From positions 44,999 to 108,998 of the forward strand of contig JANOFU010000008.1 of NCBI GenBank assembly GCA_031413815.1: 64,000 bases of DNA. Reading direction: 5' to 3'. The stretch's first letter is position 1; each line of letters starts with the position of its first letter. Under the pieces are notes generated by a model, which searched no databases, had not been told where the DNA came from, and worked only from the letters and a program-made list of their open reading frames with translations. Shown here in pieces: positions 1 through 9,593 of the stretch. The position numbers were made by a program, and so were the translations under genes. The DNA comes from JAGVSR01 sp031413815. Lineage in GTDB: Bacteria; Pseudomonadota; Alphaproteobacteria; Rhizobiales; Hyphomicrobiaceae.

Positions 1-216
1 CTGATGGAGTATCTGGTCTCGCCGGATGCGCAGAAGGTTTATGCTGAAACGATCTACGAGTATCCAGTGGTCGACGGTGTTCCGGTGTCGGCAGTGGTTG
101 CAAGCTGGGGCGACTTGAAGGCCGATGCGCTGCCACTCGAGAAGATTGGCGAGTTGCGCAAAAAAGCCTCCGAGCTCGTTGATAAGGTCCGTTTCGACGC
201 AGGTCCAAGTTCCTAA
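1..216 (+). CDS. fbpA: Iron(III) ABC transporter substrate-binding protein, C-terminal part only
   Basis: The last 71 residues of a periplasmic Fe(3+)-binding protein of the FbpA/FutA type; the gene starts before the window. The frame is open from base 1, so the ATG at 4 is internal. The fragment has the family's usual ending: a 'LVSPDAQK' helix, 'NYEYPV'-like residues (here YEYPVVDGVP), then a 'KADALPL' segment and a final helix rich in Lys and Glu. The protein would deliver ferric iron to the permease encoded downstream at 895-2631. Family assignment is confident from this end alone; the metal ligands lie outside the window. Confidence 0.75.
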   Translation: MMEYLVSPDAQKVYAETIYEYPVVDGVPVSAVVASWGDLKADALPLEKIGELRKKASELVDKVRFDAGPSS

Positions 217-304
217 TCCGATCACAGCGTGGGCGGCCTTGAGATGCGGATGCTCCGCAGCTCCGGGTCGCCGATCAGGCTGTTCCAAGCCGTCGAGGAA
301 CACC

Positions 305-829
305 ATGGCTAACGCATCAAAGCACCAGTGCCGTCCGCTTTCAGACGTGCCGCACCTGCTCGATCACAAGGTTGGATTGCGTCCTGAAACATGTGTCGGC
401 CGTTCGTTCCGTTGTGGGATGCACGCCCTTCGCAGCGGCGATCAAGCCAATTGGGCAAGGGCCTGGCAAGAACTCGCGCAGGCCAGCCGCAGTGCGGACG
501 CTGACAAGCTGGTGGTCCGGCTGGCGGTGTTTGTCGAAACGGTCGAAGCGGCATCGGTGCGCCGGATCGATGTGCTGCCAACGGGCTGCCCGGGTTTGTG
601 CCGCGACGAATGTTTGGCTGTCTCGATCTTGGCCGCCTCGCAGCACGGAGCCTGCCCAGCCTTGCGGGCCTGTGCGTTTGCTTTGCTTGAGACGTCGCAG
701 TTGGACCGCCCTTTGCAAGCTGCGACCGAGTTTGCCGGCGAACTGCGCAACGCCGGATTTGTGTTATCCGCGCAAGCTGTATGCAATTCAGCGGCACTGA
801 TATCCATATCTGGCGGTCCAAGGAATTGA
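305..829 (+). CDS. Unrecognised Cys-containing protein inside the iron-transport operon
   Basis: A 174-residue protein I cannot assign to a family. The ATG at 305 is preceded by a good ribosome binding site (GAGGAA at 295-300). Codons in the second half favour G or C in the third position, as in neighbouring genes, which supports real coding. No signal peptide or membrane segment is visible, so it is probably cytoplasmic. The middle holds a cysteine cluster (GCPGLCRDEC, then HGACPALRAC about 14 residues later) that could bind a metal or an iron-sulfur cluster. It lies between the binding protein and permease of a ferric importer, in the same direction, which suggests a role in iron handling. 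That role is inference. An open frame on the opposite strand (309-896) lacks such support. Confidence 0.6.
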   Translation: MANASKHQCRPLSDVPHLLDHKVGLRPETCVGRSFRCGMHALRSGDQANWARAWQELAQASRSADADKLVVRLAVFVETVEAASVRRIDVLPTGCPGLCRDECLAVSILAASQHGACPALRACAFALLETSQLDRPLQAATEFAGELRNAGFVLSAQAVCNSAALISISGGPRN

Positions 830-894
830 CTTTTGGCGCATGGCTTCCGGTCACAACCCACTGAGGCAAGATTTGCCGGAGCCTAGCGCATGAC

Positions 895-2631
895 ATGACC
901 GCATCTCCATTGCCGCCGTCTGCGTCCAGCCCAGTTGCAGCGCGCTCGCTTGAGGGCCTTGTGGCGCGGTTTTCGAAGTGGCGGGCATGCCGCCAGTCGT
1001 CTCCCCTTTGGACCTGTGCCGTCGCTGCTGTCGTTCTTGTGATGCTGCTGCCGGTGGCGTCATTAGTTTATCTGGCACTCGGAACGGCGTCGGAGTCATG
1101 GCCGCACTTGCTGGCGCACGTCTTGCCGGTCACGGTTTGGCAGACCCTCGTATTGGTCACCGGCGTTGGCATACTGACACTCGTCGCAGGGACAGCGACC
1201 GCATGGCTCATCACGATGTACCGGTTTCCCGGCCGCGGACTTCTTGACAGGCTATTGGTTCTGCCGCTGGCGATGCCGACGTACATCGTTGCGTACTGCT
1301 ATGCGGATTTGATGAGCTATGCTGGCCCCGTTCAGGGCTTCATCCGCAAAAACGGGGACTTTGCATCTGCGCGCGACTACTGGTTCCCCGATATCCATTC
1401 GACCGGTGGTGCAACGCTGGTGATGGCATCAGTGCTGTATCCGTACGTCTACCTGACGGCGCGAGCCAGCTTTGTGCAGCAGTCCGTTTGCGCTCTCGAA
1501 GTGGCCCGAACGCTGGGCCAATCATCGATGGGAGCGTTCTGGCGGGTTGCACTGCCGCTCGCGCGGCCAGCGCTTGCTGCAGGCGTGGCGCTGGTTATCA
1601 TGGAGACCTTGAACGATCTGGGCGCTGTGCAGTATCTCGGCGTTCAGACGCTATCGTCGAGCATTTATACGACGTGGCTGCAGCGATCTGATCTCGCCGG
1701 CGCTGCGCAACTTGCAACTCTAGCGCTGGCGGCCGTCGTCTTGGTGATCGTGTTGGAGCGTCGCGCGCGAGGCTTCGGCCGGTTCCACCATACGACGGGC
1801 CGCTTTCGCTCCATTCCGTTTCAGGACATCGAGGGCTGGAAAGGATACGTCGCGGGTGGCCTTTGTGCACTGCCGTTCATCGCTGGGTTTGTGATCCCCG
1901 TTCTGGTTCTGCTGCGTCACGCAGCCGTTCATGCCGGGCACTCGATGAGCAGCGGTGTCGTCCATGCCGCAGTCAATAGCCTGATGCTATCGGCGGCGGT
2001 AGCGACAGCGGCGGTGTGCGTGGCAGTGTTATTGGCGTATGCAGCGCGTGTTGCCTCCAATGGCTTCATCCGCCCTGCAGTGCAGGTGGCGGGCCTTGGC
2101 TATGCCGTCCCCGGCACAGTCTTGGCGATCGGAGTTCTCATACCGTTTGCGGCATTCGACAATTGGATCGATGGTTGGGCGCGCGACGCGATCGGGTCAT
2201 CGACCGGGCTGCTGCTGTCGGGAACTCTTGTGGCCCTCAGCGTAGCTCTGGTTATCCGCTTCTTGGCGGTTGCGCTGGGCACTGTCACAGCTGGACTCGA
2301 ACGCGTCTCGCCCAATCTGGATGCCGCAGCGCGGGCGCTGGGTGAAACCGCGTTGTCGGCCATGGTCCGTGTCCATCTGCCGCTGCTGCTGCCCGCGCTT
2401 GGCGCCGCGGCCCTTCTGGTTTTCGTCGATGCTATGAAGGAGCTGCCCGCAACACTTCTGTTGCGGCCCTTTAACTATGAGACGCTGGCAACACACGTCT
2501 ACAGCTTGGCGGCGCTGGAGCAGTTCGAAACCGCCGCTCTGGGGGCAATTTTGATTGTTGCTGCTGGGTTGGTGCCTGTGCTTCTGCTGCACAAGGCTGT
2601 GGCCGGCGGGCGGGCGGGAAGCGCGCGTTAG
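895..2631 (+). CDS. fbpB: Iron(III) ABC transporter permease (fused two-domain)
   Basis: A 578-residue inner-membrane permease of the FbpB/SfuB type. It carries two binding-protein-dependent transport domains in one chain, each with about six membrane helices. The N-terminal 35 residues are cytoplasmic and the first helix starts near residue 40. EAA-type loops that contact the ATPase are visible near residues 200-220 (ALEVARTLGQSS) and 475-495 (LDAAARALGETA). The C-terminal 'DAMKELPATLLLRPF' segment is characteristic of iron permeases. It should move Fe(3+) delivered by the upstream binding protein. No ATPase gene lies downstream in this window; it is either before the window or elsewhere. 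The ATG at 895 follows 65 bases after the preceding gene. Confidence 0.9.
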   Translation: MTASPLPPSASSPVAARSLEGLVARFSKWRACRQSSPLWTCAVAAVVLVMLLPVASLVYLALGTASESWPHLLAHVLPVTVWQTLVLVTGVGILTLVAGTATAWLITMYRFPGRGLLDRLLVLPLAMPTYIVAYCYADLMSYAGPVQGFIRKNGDFASARDYWFPDIHSTGGATLVMASVLYPYVYLTARASFVQQSVCALEVARTLGQSSMGAFWRVALPLARPALAAGVALVIMETLNDLGAVQYLGVQTLSSSIYTTWLQRSDLAGAAQLATLALAAVVLVIVLERRARGFGRFHHTTGRFRSIPFQDIEGWKGYVAGGLCALPFIAGFVIPVLVLLRHAAVHAGHSMSSGVVHAAVNSLMLSAAVATAAVCVAVLLAYAARVASNGFIRPAVQVAGLGYAVPGTVLAIGVLIPFAAFDNWIDGWARDAIGSSTGLLLSGTLVALSVALVIRFLAVALGTVTAGLERVSPNLDAAARALGETALSAMVRVHLPLLLPALGAAALLVFVDAMKELPATLLLRPFNYETLATHVYSLAALEQFETAALGAILIVAAGLVPVLLLHKAVAGGRAGSAR

Positions 2632-2803
2632 CGATGCGCCGGCTCGGCGACCTCGTTGTGTACTTGGGCGTCAATGATGTTGCGCCGCCACGCGCACTTG
2701 TTTACGGTGCGCACTCATTGATGAGGCGAGAAAATCGTCGAACGTGCTGGCTGCTTTTCGCAAGTGCTCTCGAAGGTTGCCGTCCGCCGGAGCCGATTTC
2801 AAC

Positions 2804-4639
2804 ATGACACCTCGAATATCGCGGCATCGTCGCATCTTCTTGGTCTCCGCATGTGCCCTTCTGGTGCTCGGTTCAGGCTTCTTCGTCACTGTCGTTCCTT
2901 GGCTGATGATGCAGAAGCCGGGCCTGCCGATCAACGCCGTTCATGCGGAAGGGACGGGCCGGGTTCGGGTCACGGCACCAGTCGTGCTCATGAGTTCGCC
3001 GCGGCTGGTGATTGAAAATGGCGTCGTGTCGCTGGCGCCTGAGCAAGCTGCACAAGCGCAGACCAAGCTCGACCTCCTGTCGCTGATCTCAAGTGGGAAC
3101 GCCGACCTCGTCCTCGAAGACGCGACGCTGTCCCTGGAGGCCGGTCAACAAGCTGGCAATACCCAAGGCGCTCGCTCGCTGCTCGTAGAGACACTTCTTA
3201 AAGCGTCGTTCTTGTCGCTTTCGATGAAGAACTGCAAGATGGTCGTCAAGCGATCGGGTGGCCGTGAAGAGACGCTATCAAAGCTAACCGCAACTCTTGC
3301 CAAGGATGGCAGTGCAGCGCTTAAAATCACCGGACAGTTCGATCTGCGCCAGGAGCGCGTTTCGATTGAAGCGGCCATTGGTACTCAATCTGCCAAATCA
3401 GGGAACGATGATCTGCCGATTGAGTTGGCGCTGTCCAGCAAGCACATCGAGGGCAGCGTCAATGGCAAACTCGTTCTCAGCAAGGCCTTGCAGCTGATCG
3501 CGCAGACCGCCGATGTTCAAGTGCCGAGCTTAACGGCTGCAGCCAATTGGCTGGGTGGGGCATGGCCGGAAATTCCTGGTGTCTCTCCGCTTCGCATGAC
3601 AGGGGCTATGGATTGGCTAGGCGACACGGTCACCTTCAGCAACGCTCGCATCGAGCTCAGCGAGCACGCGGCTTCGGGCAGTCTGTCGCTCACGGCCGGC
3701 CAGAGACGTCCGCTGATTGAAGGCACGCTCGCATTTGACGATCTCGATGTGTCGAAGTTTGTGAAGCCTGCATTGGGACCCGATCCCCAACACGCCGGTG
3801 ATCAATGGAGGATCGAAAGCATCCTGCCGAGCGATGTATCACGCACACTGTTGCATGAAGTTGATGCGGATCTGCGGGTTTCAGCGTCACGCGTCACAGA
3901 TGGAACGTCGGTGTTGGGTCGCGGCGCTGGCAGCGTGTCGATCAAGAGCGGCGTGGCCAACGCGGCATTCGCAGAGCTTGAAAGCGAAGGCGGCGGGACG
4001 GGCAACTTAGAAGTCGAAGTGGATGCCAATGGCAATGTGCCGAGCTACACGTTGAATGGCCGGATGTCGTCGTTCGAGACCTCCGCTTTGATGGCGACGC
4101 TGTTTGGTTATCCGGCCATGACGGGGCGAGCTGAGATTTCGGCAGATCTGTCAGCGACTGGAATTTCGAGCAGTCAGATTCGCGAGTCTCTTGGCGGCAA
4201 GATCACGATGTCGGCTGCGACCGGAATAACGATCGCGACGGATCTCTTGTCGCTGATCCGCAAAACGGGCACTCAGCCGCGCGTTGGCTGGCCGGCATCG
4301 TCAGGTCAAAGCCAAATGCGGCTCGACTCATTCACGACACGGGTTGAAGCCGCGCGTGGGAGGCTGAAAGTCGCGACGTTTGAAGGACTGGTGGGGGCTC
4401 AGAAAATTTTCGGCTACGGCACCGCAGATTTGGGCACGCGCACGATCGATCTGGAAATCGAAGCGCATACGTTAGCCGCGCCCCGCACGGCGCTGAAAGC
4501 GGGCGCTATCACAGTGAAATCGATCAATGTGCAGGGTGCGTGGCCGAATCCAACGGTTCGTGCGTCGGCCCCGGCCGCGAAGCGGTCGCAATCGCCCGAT
4601 GAACTCGACCGCGCCACACGCAAACGCAATAAGAGCTAG
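2804..4639 (+). CDS. AsmA-family protein
   Basis: A 611-residue protein of the AsmA type. A short basic N-terminus (MTPRISRHRR) is followed by one membrane helix at about residues 11-32, with the bulk in the periplasm. The C-terminal third has the AsmA_2-like pattern 'GTADLGTRTIDLEIEAHT' and ends in 'KSINVQGAWPNPTVR', typical of these repeating beta-rich lipid-transfer-like proteins. Members are thought to help move lipids or assemble the outer membrane. I chose the ATG at 2804 over the upstream GTG at 2744, because it directly precedes the basic stretch and helix and has GGAG at 2789-2792. It is transcribed alone, 172 bases after the permease. Confidence 0.8.
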   Translation: MTPRISRHRRIFLVSACALLVLGSGFFVTVVPWLMMQKPGLPINAVHAEGTGRVRVTAPVVLMSSPRLVIENGVVSLAPEQAAQAQTKLDLLSLISSGNADLVLEDATLSLEAGQQAGNTQGARSLLVETLLKASFLSLSMKNCKMVVKRSGGREETLSKLTATLAKDGSAALKITGQFDLRQERVSIEAAIGTQSAKSGNDDLPIELALSSKHIEGSVNGKLVLSKALQLIAQTADVQVPSLTAAANWLGGAWPEIPGVSPLRMTGAMDWLGDTVTFSNARIELSEHAASGSLSLTAGQRRPLIEGTLAFDDLDVSKFVKPALGPDPQHAGDQWRIESILPSDVSRTLLHEVDADLRVSASRVTDGTSVLGRGAGSVSIKSGVANAAFAELESEGGGTGNLEVEVDANGNVPSYTLNGRMSSFETSALMATLFGYPAMTGRAEISADLSATGISSSQIRESLGGKITMSAATGITIATDLLSLIRKTGTQPRVGWPASSGQSQMRLDSFTTRVEAARGRLKVATFEGLVGAQKIFGYGTADLGTRTIDLEIEAHTLAAPRTALKAGAITVKSINVQGAWPNPTVRASAPAAKRSQSPDELDRATRKRNKS

Positions 4640-4741
4640 CGGCGATCACGGCTGAAACGATCCTCAAGGACAGAGCGAGAAGTGCAGAGTGCACCCTCCC
4701 TCCCTCCGATTCTTTTCCAGACTTGCGGCTTGCTATCCGGT

Positions 4742-5458
4742 CTACCAGCGGCGCTTCGGACCGGTATCGGCGTGGAACAATCCGCCCCCGTAATGCTTGA
4801 CGCCGCCCAGCGAGCCGTGGCCGCGCAGGAACGCAACTGCGCCGCGCCAATTGCCATGGACACGGAAGTCGACGGCGTTGCCGGTCAAGTGGTGCGATTT
4901 CTTGGCCCCGCCGACGCTGGCGTTGTGCTTTTTCCCGCGGCACGTCGAGCTGACTGTCACTGATCCATACTTTGAGGCGACCTGACCGACGAGGGAGACG
5001 AGCGTTCCATTCAAGCATGACGATGACGCGACCCAGCGAACGCCGCCGCCAGTGAGGCTTTTGGATGGGGGTGAGACATCGGTCAGAGTTTTGGTGTCAA
5101 TGGCTGCGTACTTCTTGCCGCTCGCCTTTTTCTTGGCGGCTTGCTTGCCGGTCTTGGATCCGTAGCTCTTGGCGTAGGTCCCCAGCGGGCTGGACTTGAG
5201 CTTCTTGGCTTTGGCTTTTTCAACGCGCTTGGGCTTTTTGGGCTGGCCGGAATACCCACTGTCGCCGTAGCCGCCCCAGGCATTGGAGCCCTGAGCCTTC
5301 AATTCTGACTCGCTCTGCCAGCCCGTCGGCTTGGCTTCGGCGGCGTTGGTGCCAAGCCCGATGAGGGCGGCGAATGCGATGACGATGGCTGCAAAAACAG
5401 GAATGACAAACCGTGACTTCAGGCCCGCTGAGGCAGCGGCGTGACCGATACGCGACAT
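4742..5458 (-). CDS. Secreted M15-type peptidase (peptidoglycan D,D-carboxypeptidase-like)
   Basis: A 238-residue exported protein. The N-terminus has a signal peptide or anchor (hydrophobic stretch about residues 17-38, ending ALIGLGTNAAEA). A Lys-rich linker (about residues 50-125) precedes a C-terminal Peptidase_M15_3 domain. Zinc-ligand motifs are visible: SHHLTGNAVDFR and GLFHADTG, ending in the typical arginine-tryptophan. Such enzymes cut D-amino-acid bonds in the cell wall, so the likely site is the periplasm. The start at 5458 is chosen because GGGGAG lies 7 bases upstream, whereas an upstream ATG at 5527 lacks such a site. The very basic linker could bind the wall or nucleic acid; that is speculation. 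Confidence 0.8.
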   Translation of the reverse strand: MSRIGHAAASAGLKSRFVIPVFAAIVIAFAALIGLGTNAAEAKPTGWQSESELKAQGSNAWGGYGDSGYSGQPKKPKRVEKAKAKKLKSSPLGTYAKSYGSKTGKQAAKKKASGKKYAAIDTKTLTDVSPPSKSLTGGGVRWVASSSCLNGTLVSLVGQVASKYGSVTVSSTCRGKKHNASVGGAKKSHHLTGNAVDFRVHGNWRGAVAFLRGHGSLGGVKHYGGGLFHADTGPKRRW

Positions 5459-5866
5459 AGACGAACTCCCCTTCTCACACCCAGACGCCTCAAATTTCGT
5501 AAGGCTTCCCCGTTGGGTCGACGACATGGTTAACAGATGACTTCACAGCCGCAGACCTACACGGCGCGCCGAGCTACCCAAGGGTGTTTTTTGGAGAATG
5601 GTTAATATGAAGAAGTGCGGTGAGGGTTGTGCTCTACAACTATTAATCCGATGCTCACGATCACTTGGCGCTTACAGTAAAACCACACATTCGACGGCAT
5701 AGAGCAATTCAATCTAGAGTCGTAACTAAGTGGAAGCTTTCTATTCTTGCGATTTTCTGTTTTTTTAATGCTTCAATCGCTGGCTTCATCCGAGTAAACG
5801 GGAAGTATATGCCGCCTGCGACAATCAGGCAGGCTCTGAACGCGCATTGATGGTCACGATGAGTGC
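5459..5866. other. Intergenic region, AT-rich, no gene seen
   Basis: About 400 bases upstream of the minus-strand M15 peptidase gene and downstream of glpD. The part from about 5580 to 5800 is clearly richer in A and T than surrounding DNA. A 61-codon open frame on the plus strand (5665-5850) has no ribosome binding site and no recognisable protein. It probably holds the M15 peptidase promoter near 5460-5560. I see no convincing terminator. Confidence 0.4.
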
Positions 5867-7372
5867 TTATAGCAGCCTTGCGATGCGCCCGCTCGCCTGC
5901 TTCTGATCCTGCGCAGACTTGAGATGCAGTCCCGTCTTTGTGCGCCGCCAAAGCACGTCGTCCGCTGACGACGCCCACTCGTTGTCTTTGAGATAGACCA
6001 CTTCGCGCTCCGTCAGACCCCCACCCAGATCTGCGCCGAGACCGGCGGGGTCCTTCGCATCGCCGAGAAGATCGGCCGTGCACGTGCCATAACGCCGGGC
6101 GAGATGTTCGAGTGTCGAAGGGGGAAACGCCGGGTAGCAGGCGATTAAAACGGACAGAAACGCGGAAAAGTTGGCATCCGGCATGCCACCGCCCGGCAGC
6201 GCGGCGGTTGCTGTCCAAGCGGGTCCCATGGGCGGCAACTGGGGACGCAGTTTTTCCAGCACCGCTTCGGCCAGCCGCCGGTAGGTCGTGACCTTGCCGC
6301 CGAGCACCGTCAGCAGCTCGGGCCCATCGCCAGAGCCTTCCAGGTCGAGGCGGTAGTCGCGGCTGACGGCCGATGGATTGGCTTCCGCGTCGTCATAAAG
6401 TGGCCGCACGCCAGCGTACCGCCAGACGATGTCCTCAGCTTTAAGGGGCATCACGAAAAACGCATTGGCGAGATTGAGAAGATAACTTTCTTCTTCGGCT
6501 GAGATCACGACATGGCGGCGGTCGCCGTCAAACGGAACGTCCGTGGTGCCGATCAGTGTAAAGTCCCGCTCGAACGGCAGCGCGAAAACAACCCGGCCAT
6601 CCTTGTTTTGCAGCAGGTAGGCATCATCCGCCCCGGCAATGCGCGGCACAACGATATGGCTGCCTTTGACAAGCCGGATACGAGGTGCGCCGTTAGACGT
6701 TGAGCGCCCGAACGCAAGGGCGCTGACGTCATCGGCCCAGGGCCCCGCTGCATTGACGATCGTGCGGGCCGTGCAGGTTGATCGGCCGGTTTTGCCGTCC
6801 AGTTCAAGCCGCCAGCCTTCCTTTTCGCGATGGAGGCCAGTGAGCGCCGTTCGCGTCTGGATGCTGGCGCCCCGGTCGGCCGCGGCGCGCGCATTGGCGA
6901 CCACGAGACGCGCATCATCGACCCAGCAGTCCCAATAACTGAATCCATGGGTGAGTTCTGGGCGGAGAGCTTGACCCGCCTTGTCGCGCGTCAGGTCAAT
7001 GGACTGCGATCCCGGTAGCAAACGGCGCCGGGCCAGATGATCGTAGAGAAACAGTCCCGCACGAATGACGGCGCGCGGGCGCATACCCTCGACATGTGGC
7101 AACACGAAGCGCATTGGCCAGATGATGTGCGGAGCGCGTGCGAGCAGAATTTCTCGTTCCTGCAGCGCCTCGCGGACTAGGCGGAATTCGTACTGCTCCA
7201 GATAGCGCAGGCCGCCATGAATGAGCTTTGAGCTCGCCGACGACGTCGCGCCGCCCAGATCGCCCATCTCGACGAGCACCACCTTGAGGCCACGGCCGGC
7301 GGCATCAGCGGCAATCCCGGCGCCATTGATGCCGCCGCCTATGATCGCCAGATCGTAAAGCGGCCCCGTCAT
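5867..7372 (-). CDS. glpD: Glycerol-3-phosphate dehydrogenase (FAD)
   Basis: A 501-residue flavoprotein that oxidises sn-glycerol 3-phosphate to dihydroxyacetone phosphate and passes electrons to quinone at the inner membrane. The N-terminal FAD-binding motif GGGINGAG and the following 'ATSSASSKLIHGGLRYLEQ' block are textbook for GlpD. The C-terminal cap domain (about residues 380-500) is present and length is normal. It begins only 3 bases after the symporter gene (7376-9583) and so is the third gene of that operon. Pairing with a solute:sodium symporter is unusual for glpD, which more often sits with glpF or glpK. Confidence 0.93.
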   Translation of the reverse strand: MTGPLYDLAIIGGGINGAGIAADAAGRGLKVVLVEMGDLGGATSSASSKLIHGGLRYLEQYEFRLVREALQEREILLARAPHIIWPMRFVLPHVEGMRPRAVIRAGLFLYDHLARRRLLPGSQSIDLTRDKAGQALRPELTHGFSYWDCWVDDARLVVANARAAADRGASIQTRTALTGLHREKEGWRLELDGKTGRSTCTARTIVNAAGPWADDVSALAFGRSTSNGAPRIRLVKGSHIVVPRIAGADDAYLLQNKDGRVVFALPFERDFTLIGTTDVPFDGDRRHVVISAEEESYLLNLANAFFVMPLKAEDIVWRYAGVRPLYDDAEANPSAVSRDYRLDLEGSGDGPELLTVLGGKVTTYRRLAEAVLEKLRPQLPPMGPAWTATAALPGGGMPDANFSAFLSVLIACYPAFPPSTLEHLARRYGTCTADLLGDAKDPAGLGADLGGGLTEREVVYLKDNEWASSADDVLWRRTKTGLHLKSAQDQKQASGRIARLL

Positions 7373-7375
7373 CGC

Positions 7376-9583
7376 TTAAGCTGTGCCCTCATCGGCATCT
7401 TCAAATGGCAGCACCGGCTCATGCCGTGGATCATGCATGGCCATTGCTACTCGGCGGTGCGCCTCGCTCACTTTGGGTGTTAGCAAGCTGACCAGAATTG
7501 TCACCAAAAACCCAACTGGGATCGCAATCACGGCGGCAGATCCGCGCGCAATCCCAAGCCAATTGGCGAGGCCGGGCGTGAACAGCGTGCCGCTCGCCTG
7601 CGTTTGCAGATTCGCCAAAGCCGCCGCCTGAGCGTCGCCTTCGGCCGCGAGGCCTGCACCTTTAAGGTCACCAAACTCAGCCATCGCGTCGGCGCCCGCA
7701 CTGGTCAAGCCGCTCCATGTCTCCGCAAATCCGATGGCGTATTCACTGGTGCCGGCGATGTAGTAAATTGCTGTCGCGAGCCCGGCGATCATACCGGCGA
7801 CTGCACCCCAGGCGTTGGCACGCGGCCACCAGACAGCCAGCACCAATGCAGGAAACAAGACCGCCGCGGCGATGGTGAAACTCATGACGATGAGATCGGT
7901 TAGGCTGCCCTGGTATAGGAAGGCTACGGCTGCGCCCAGCACCGCAGCGGCGATCGTGGCGCAGCGCAGTCCAAGAACGCGGCGTGCCCCGGGCGCGTTC
8001 CGGTCAAATAGCGCGATGTGAATGTCGTGCGACAGCGTGCCTGCAATCGTCGTGAGGAGGCCGAGGGCTCCGGCAAGTGCTGCTGACAACACGCCAGCCA
8101 AGATGACGGCTGTTGCAATGCCCGGCATGCCAGATATGGCCGGGAACGCGAGGACGATGCGATCGGCATTGACCTCGACATTGGTGATGGTCAGTCCCTC
8201 TCCGCCGCCGGCCGTAGCCGCTGCGGGTAAAACGGATTGCTTGAAGTGGTCCCACGTCTGGGCGGCGGACTGGCCGGGTCCCGACTGCTTGGCCACATCA
8301 GCAAGAGCGGATTGAACCGGCGCCTGGAGCTGGGACCAACTGTATACGAATGGCGACCCGTTGGCTTGCAGGTGCGCTGAGATCGCGGCGCTGTCCGTTG
8401 CGCCGGCTCTCGTCGCGCGCGCAACGTCGTCAAGCATGGCGGTCGAAACGCCCCACAGGCGAACAGTGTCCGCGTGCGATGCGCGGGCGACCCAAGGTGG
8501 CAAGTCGGCGATGGCCGTCTGCCCCGCGATCAACTTGTAGACATCGAATTTGACAAGCGCGGCATAGGCGGGAACGGCCGTCAAAATGATGACCGCGAAG
8601 AACACCGACCACGCACATGAAAGCCGGGCACTCGCCGCCGATGGCGACACTTGAGTGCGCGCCAACAGGTGCGGCATGGCCGCTGTGCCAGCCAACAGTC
8701 CGATGACCAAAGTGCAGAAGTTCAATGAGTCGATCTGCAAAAATGGGTTCAGGTGGGGGCGAAAGACGTTGAAGTCGATCACGCCCTTTTCGATCATCTG
8801 TTCTTCGAGAGCTGCCAAACGAGGCAACGACTCGCCGTAGGCGAGTTGCGAAATGGGATTGCTGAACGTCCACCAGCTGGCGATCGACAAAGGAATGAGC
8901 ATCGCGCCGAGGACCAGAAGGCCCAAGACAACTTGCACCATTGTCACCGATTTCACTCCGCCCGGAAGTGCCACCATGAGCAGAATGAGGACCGCGGCGG
9001 CGAGCGACAGTTCGATGGGAAGCCCGAAGCTATGTGCGGCGATGAGGCTGCCAAGTTTCAGATGGGCTACGAACAAGCAGCCTGCGCACACAACAACCGC
9101 AAGACAAGTAAGCAGCCGCGCGGGGCCGCCAAATCGTTCGCCGAACAGTCCGGCAAGGGAGATCGATCCCACTCTATTAACGTAGGGCGCGAACGCGATG
9201 AGTGACAGCACCAAACCGCCGGTCAAACCGATGAGCAGGGCCAGCGCGTCGTAGCCATTGCGATAGGTGGCGCCTGTCAAAAGTGTAAATGCCGCCAATC
9301 CAATCCACGATGTGGCCGTTGCCAGGCCAATCGATACGGGTGAAACGCTGCGGCTCGCTAGCAAGTGATCGCCAGCCGTGCCAGATCGCATGGCCCACGC
9401 GAGTACCGCGAAGGATACCAGCATGATCCCAGCAAAACCGGCAACGATGTCCGGTGTGGGTGCGCCGAGTTGCTCAAAAATCGACAGCAAGGCAATCGCA
9501 GCAAGTGCTGCAAAGAAAAAAACCGCAGTGATGCTGCCGGACATGGCAAAAGCGTTGGCCCTCGGAGCGGTGTGGAGAGTCAT
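7376..9583 (-). CDS. Sodium:solute symporter, large subunit (VC_2705-like)
   Basis: A 735-residue inner-membrane transporter of the solute:sodium symporter superfamily. At least thirteen hydrophobic helices are visible. The first is near residues 15-37, followed by the typical unwound helix region 'SIGLATATSWIGLAAFTLLTGATY'. A hydrophilic insert at about residues 375-490 and the extra length match the VC_2705 subfamily, whose members work with a small subunit, encoded just upstream. The substrate is unknown; relatives move acetate, lactate or similar acids. I chose the ATG at 9583, 10 bases after the small-subunit stop. An in-frame ATG at 9634 would overlap that gene. It is co-transcribed with glpD. 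Confidence 0.85.
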   Translation of the reverse strand: MTLHTAPRANAFAMSGSITAVFFFAALAAIALLSIFEQLGAPTPDIVAGFAGIMLVSFAVLAWAMRSGTAGDHLLASRSVSPVSIGLATATSWIGLAAFTLLTGATYRNGYDALALLIGLTGGLVLSLIAFAPYVNRVGSISLAGLFGERFGGPARLLTCLAVVVCAGCLFVAHLKLGSLIAAHSFGLPIELSLAAAVLILLMVALPGGVKSVTMVQVVLGLLVLGAMLIPLSIASWWTFSNPISQLAYGESLPRLAALEEQMIEKGVIDFNVFRPHLNPFLQIDSLNFCTLVIGLLAGTAAMPHLLARTQVSPSAASARLSCAWSVFFAVIILTAVPAYAALVKFDVYKLIAGQTAIADLPPWVARASHADTVRLWGVSTAMLDDVARATRAGATDSAAISAHLQANGSPFVYSWSQLQAPVQSALADVAKQSGPGQSAAQTWDHFKQSVLPAAATAGGGEGLTITNVEVNADRIVLAFPAISGMPGIATAVILAGVLSAALAGALGLLTTIAGTLSHDIHIALFDRNAPGARRVLGLRCATIAAAVLGAAVAFLYQGSLTDLIVMSFTIAAAVLFPALVLAVWWPRANAWGAVAGMIAGLATAIYYIAGTSEYAIGFAETWSGLTSAGADAMAEFGDLKGAGLAAEGDAQAAALANLQTQASGTLFTPGLANWLGIARGSAAVIAIPVGFLVTILVSLLTPKVSEAHRRVAMAMHDPRHEPVLPFEDADEGTA

Positions 9584-9593
9584 ACGCCCGGTC

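Noticed and set aside
309..896. Minus-strand open frame opposite the Cys-rich orphan
   Set aside because: No ribosome site; Arg/Pro-rich product; the plus-strand frame has GAGGAA and better codon use.
5665..5850. 61-codon open frame in the AT-rich gap before glpD
   Set aside because: No ribosome binding site and no homology recognisable; short frames are expected by chance.
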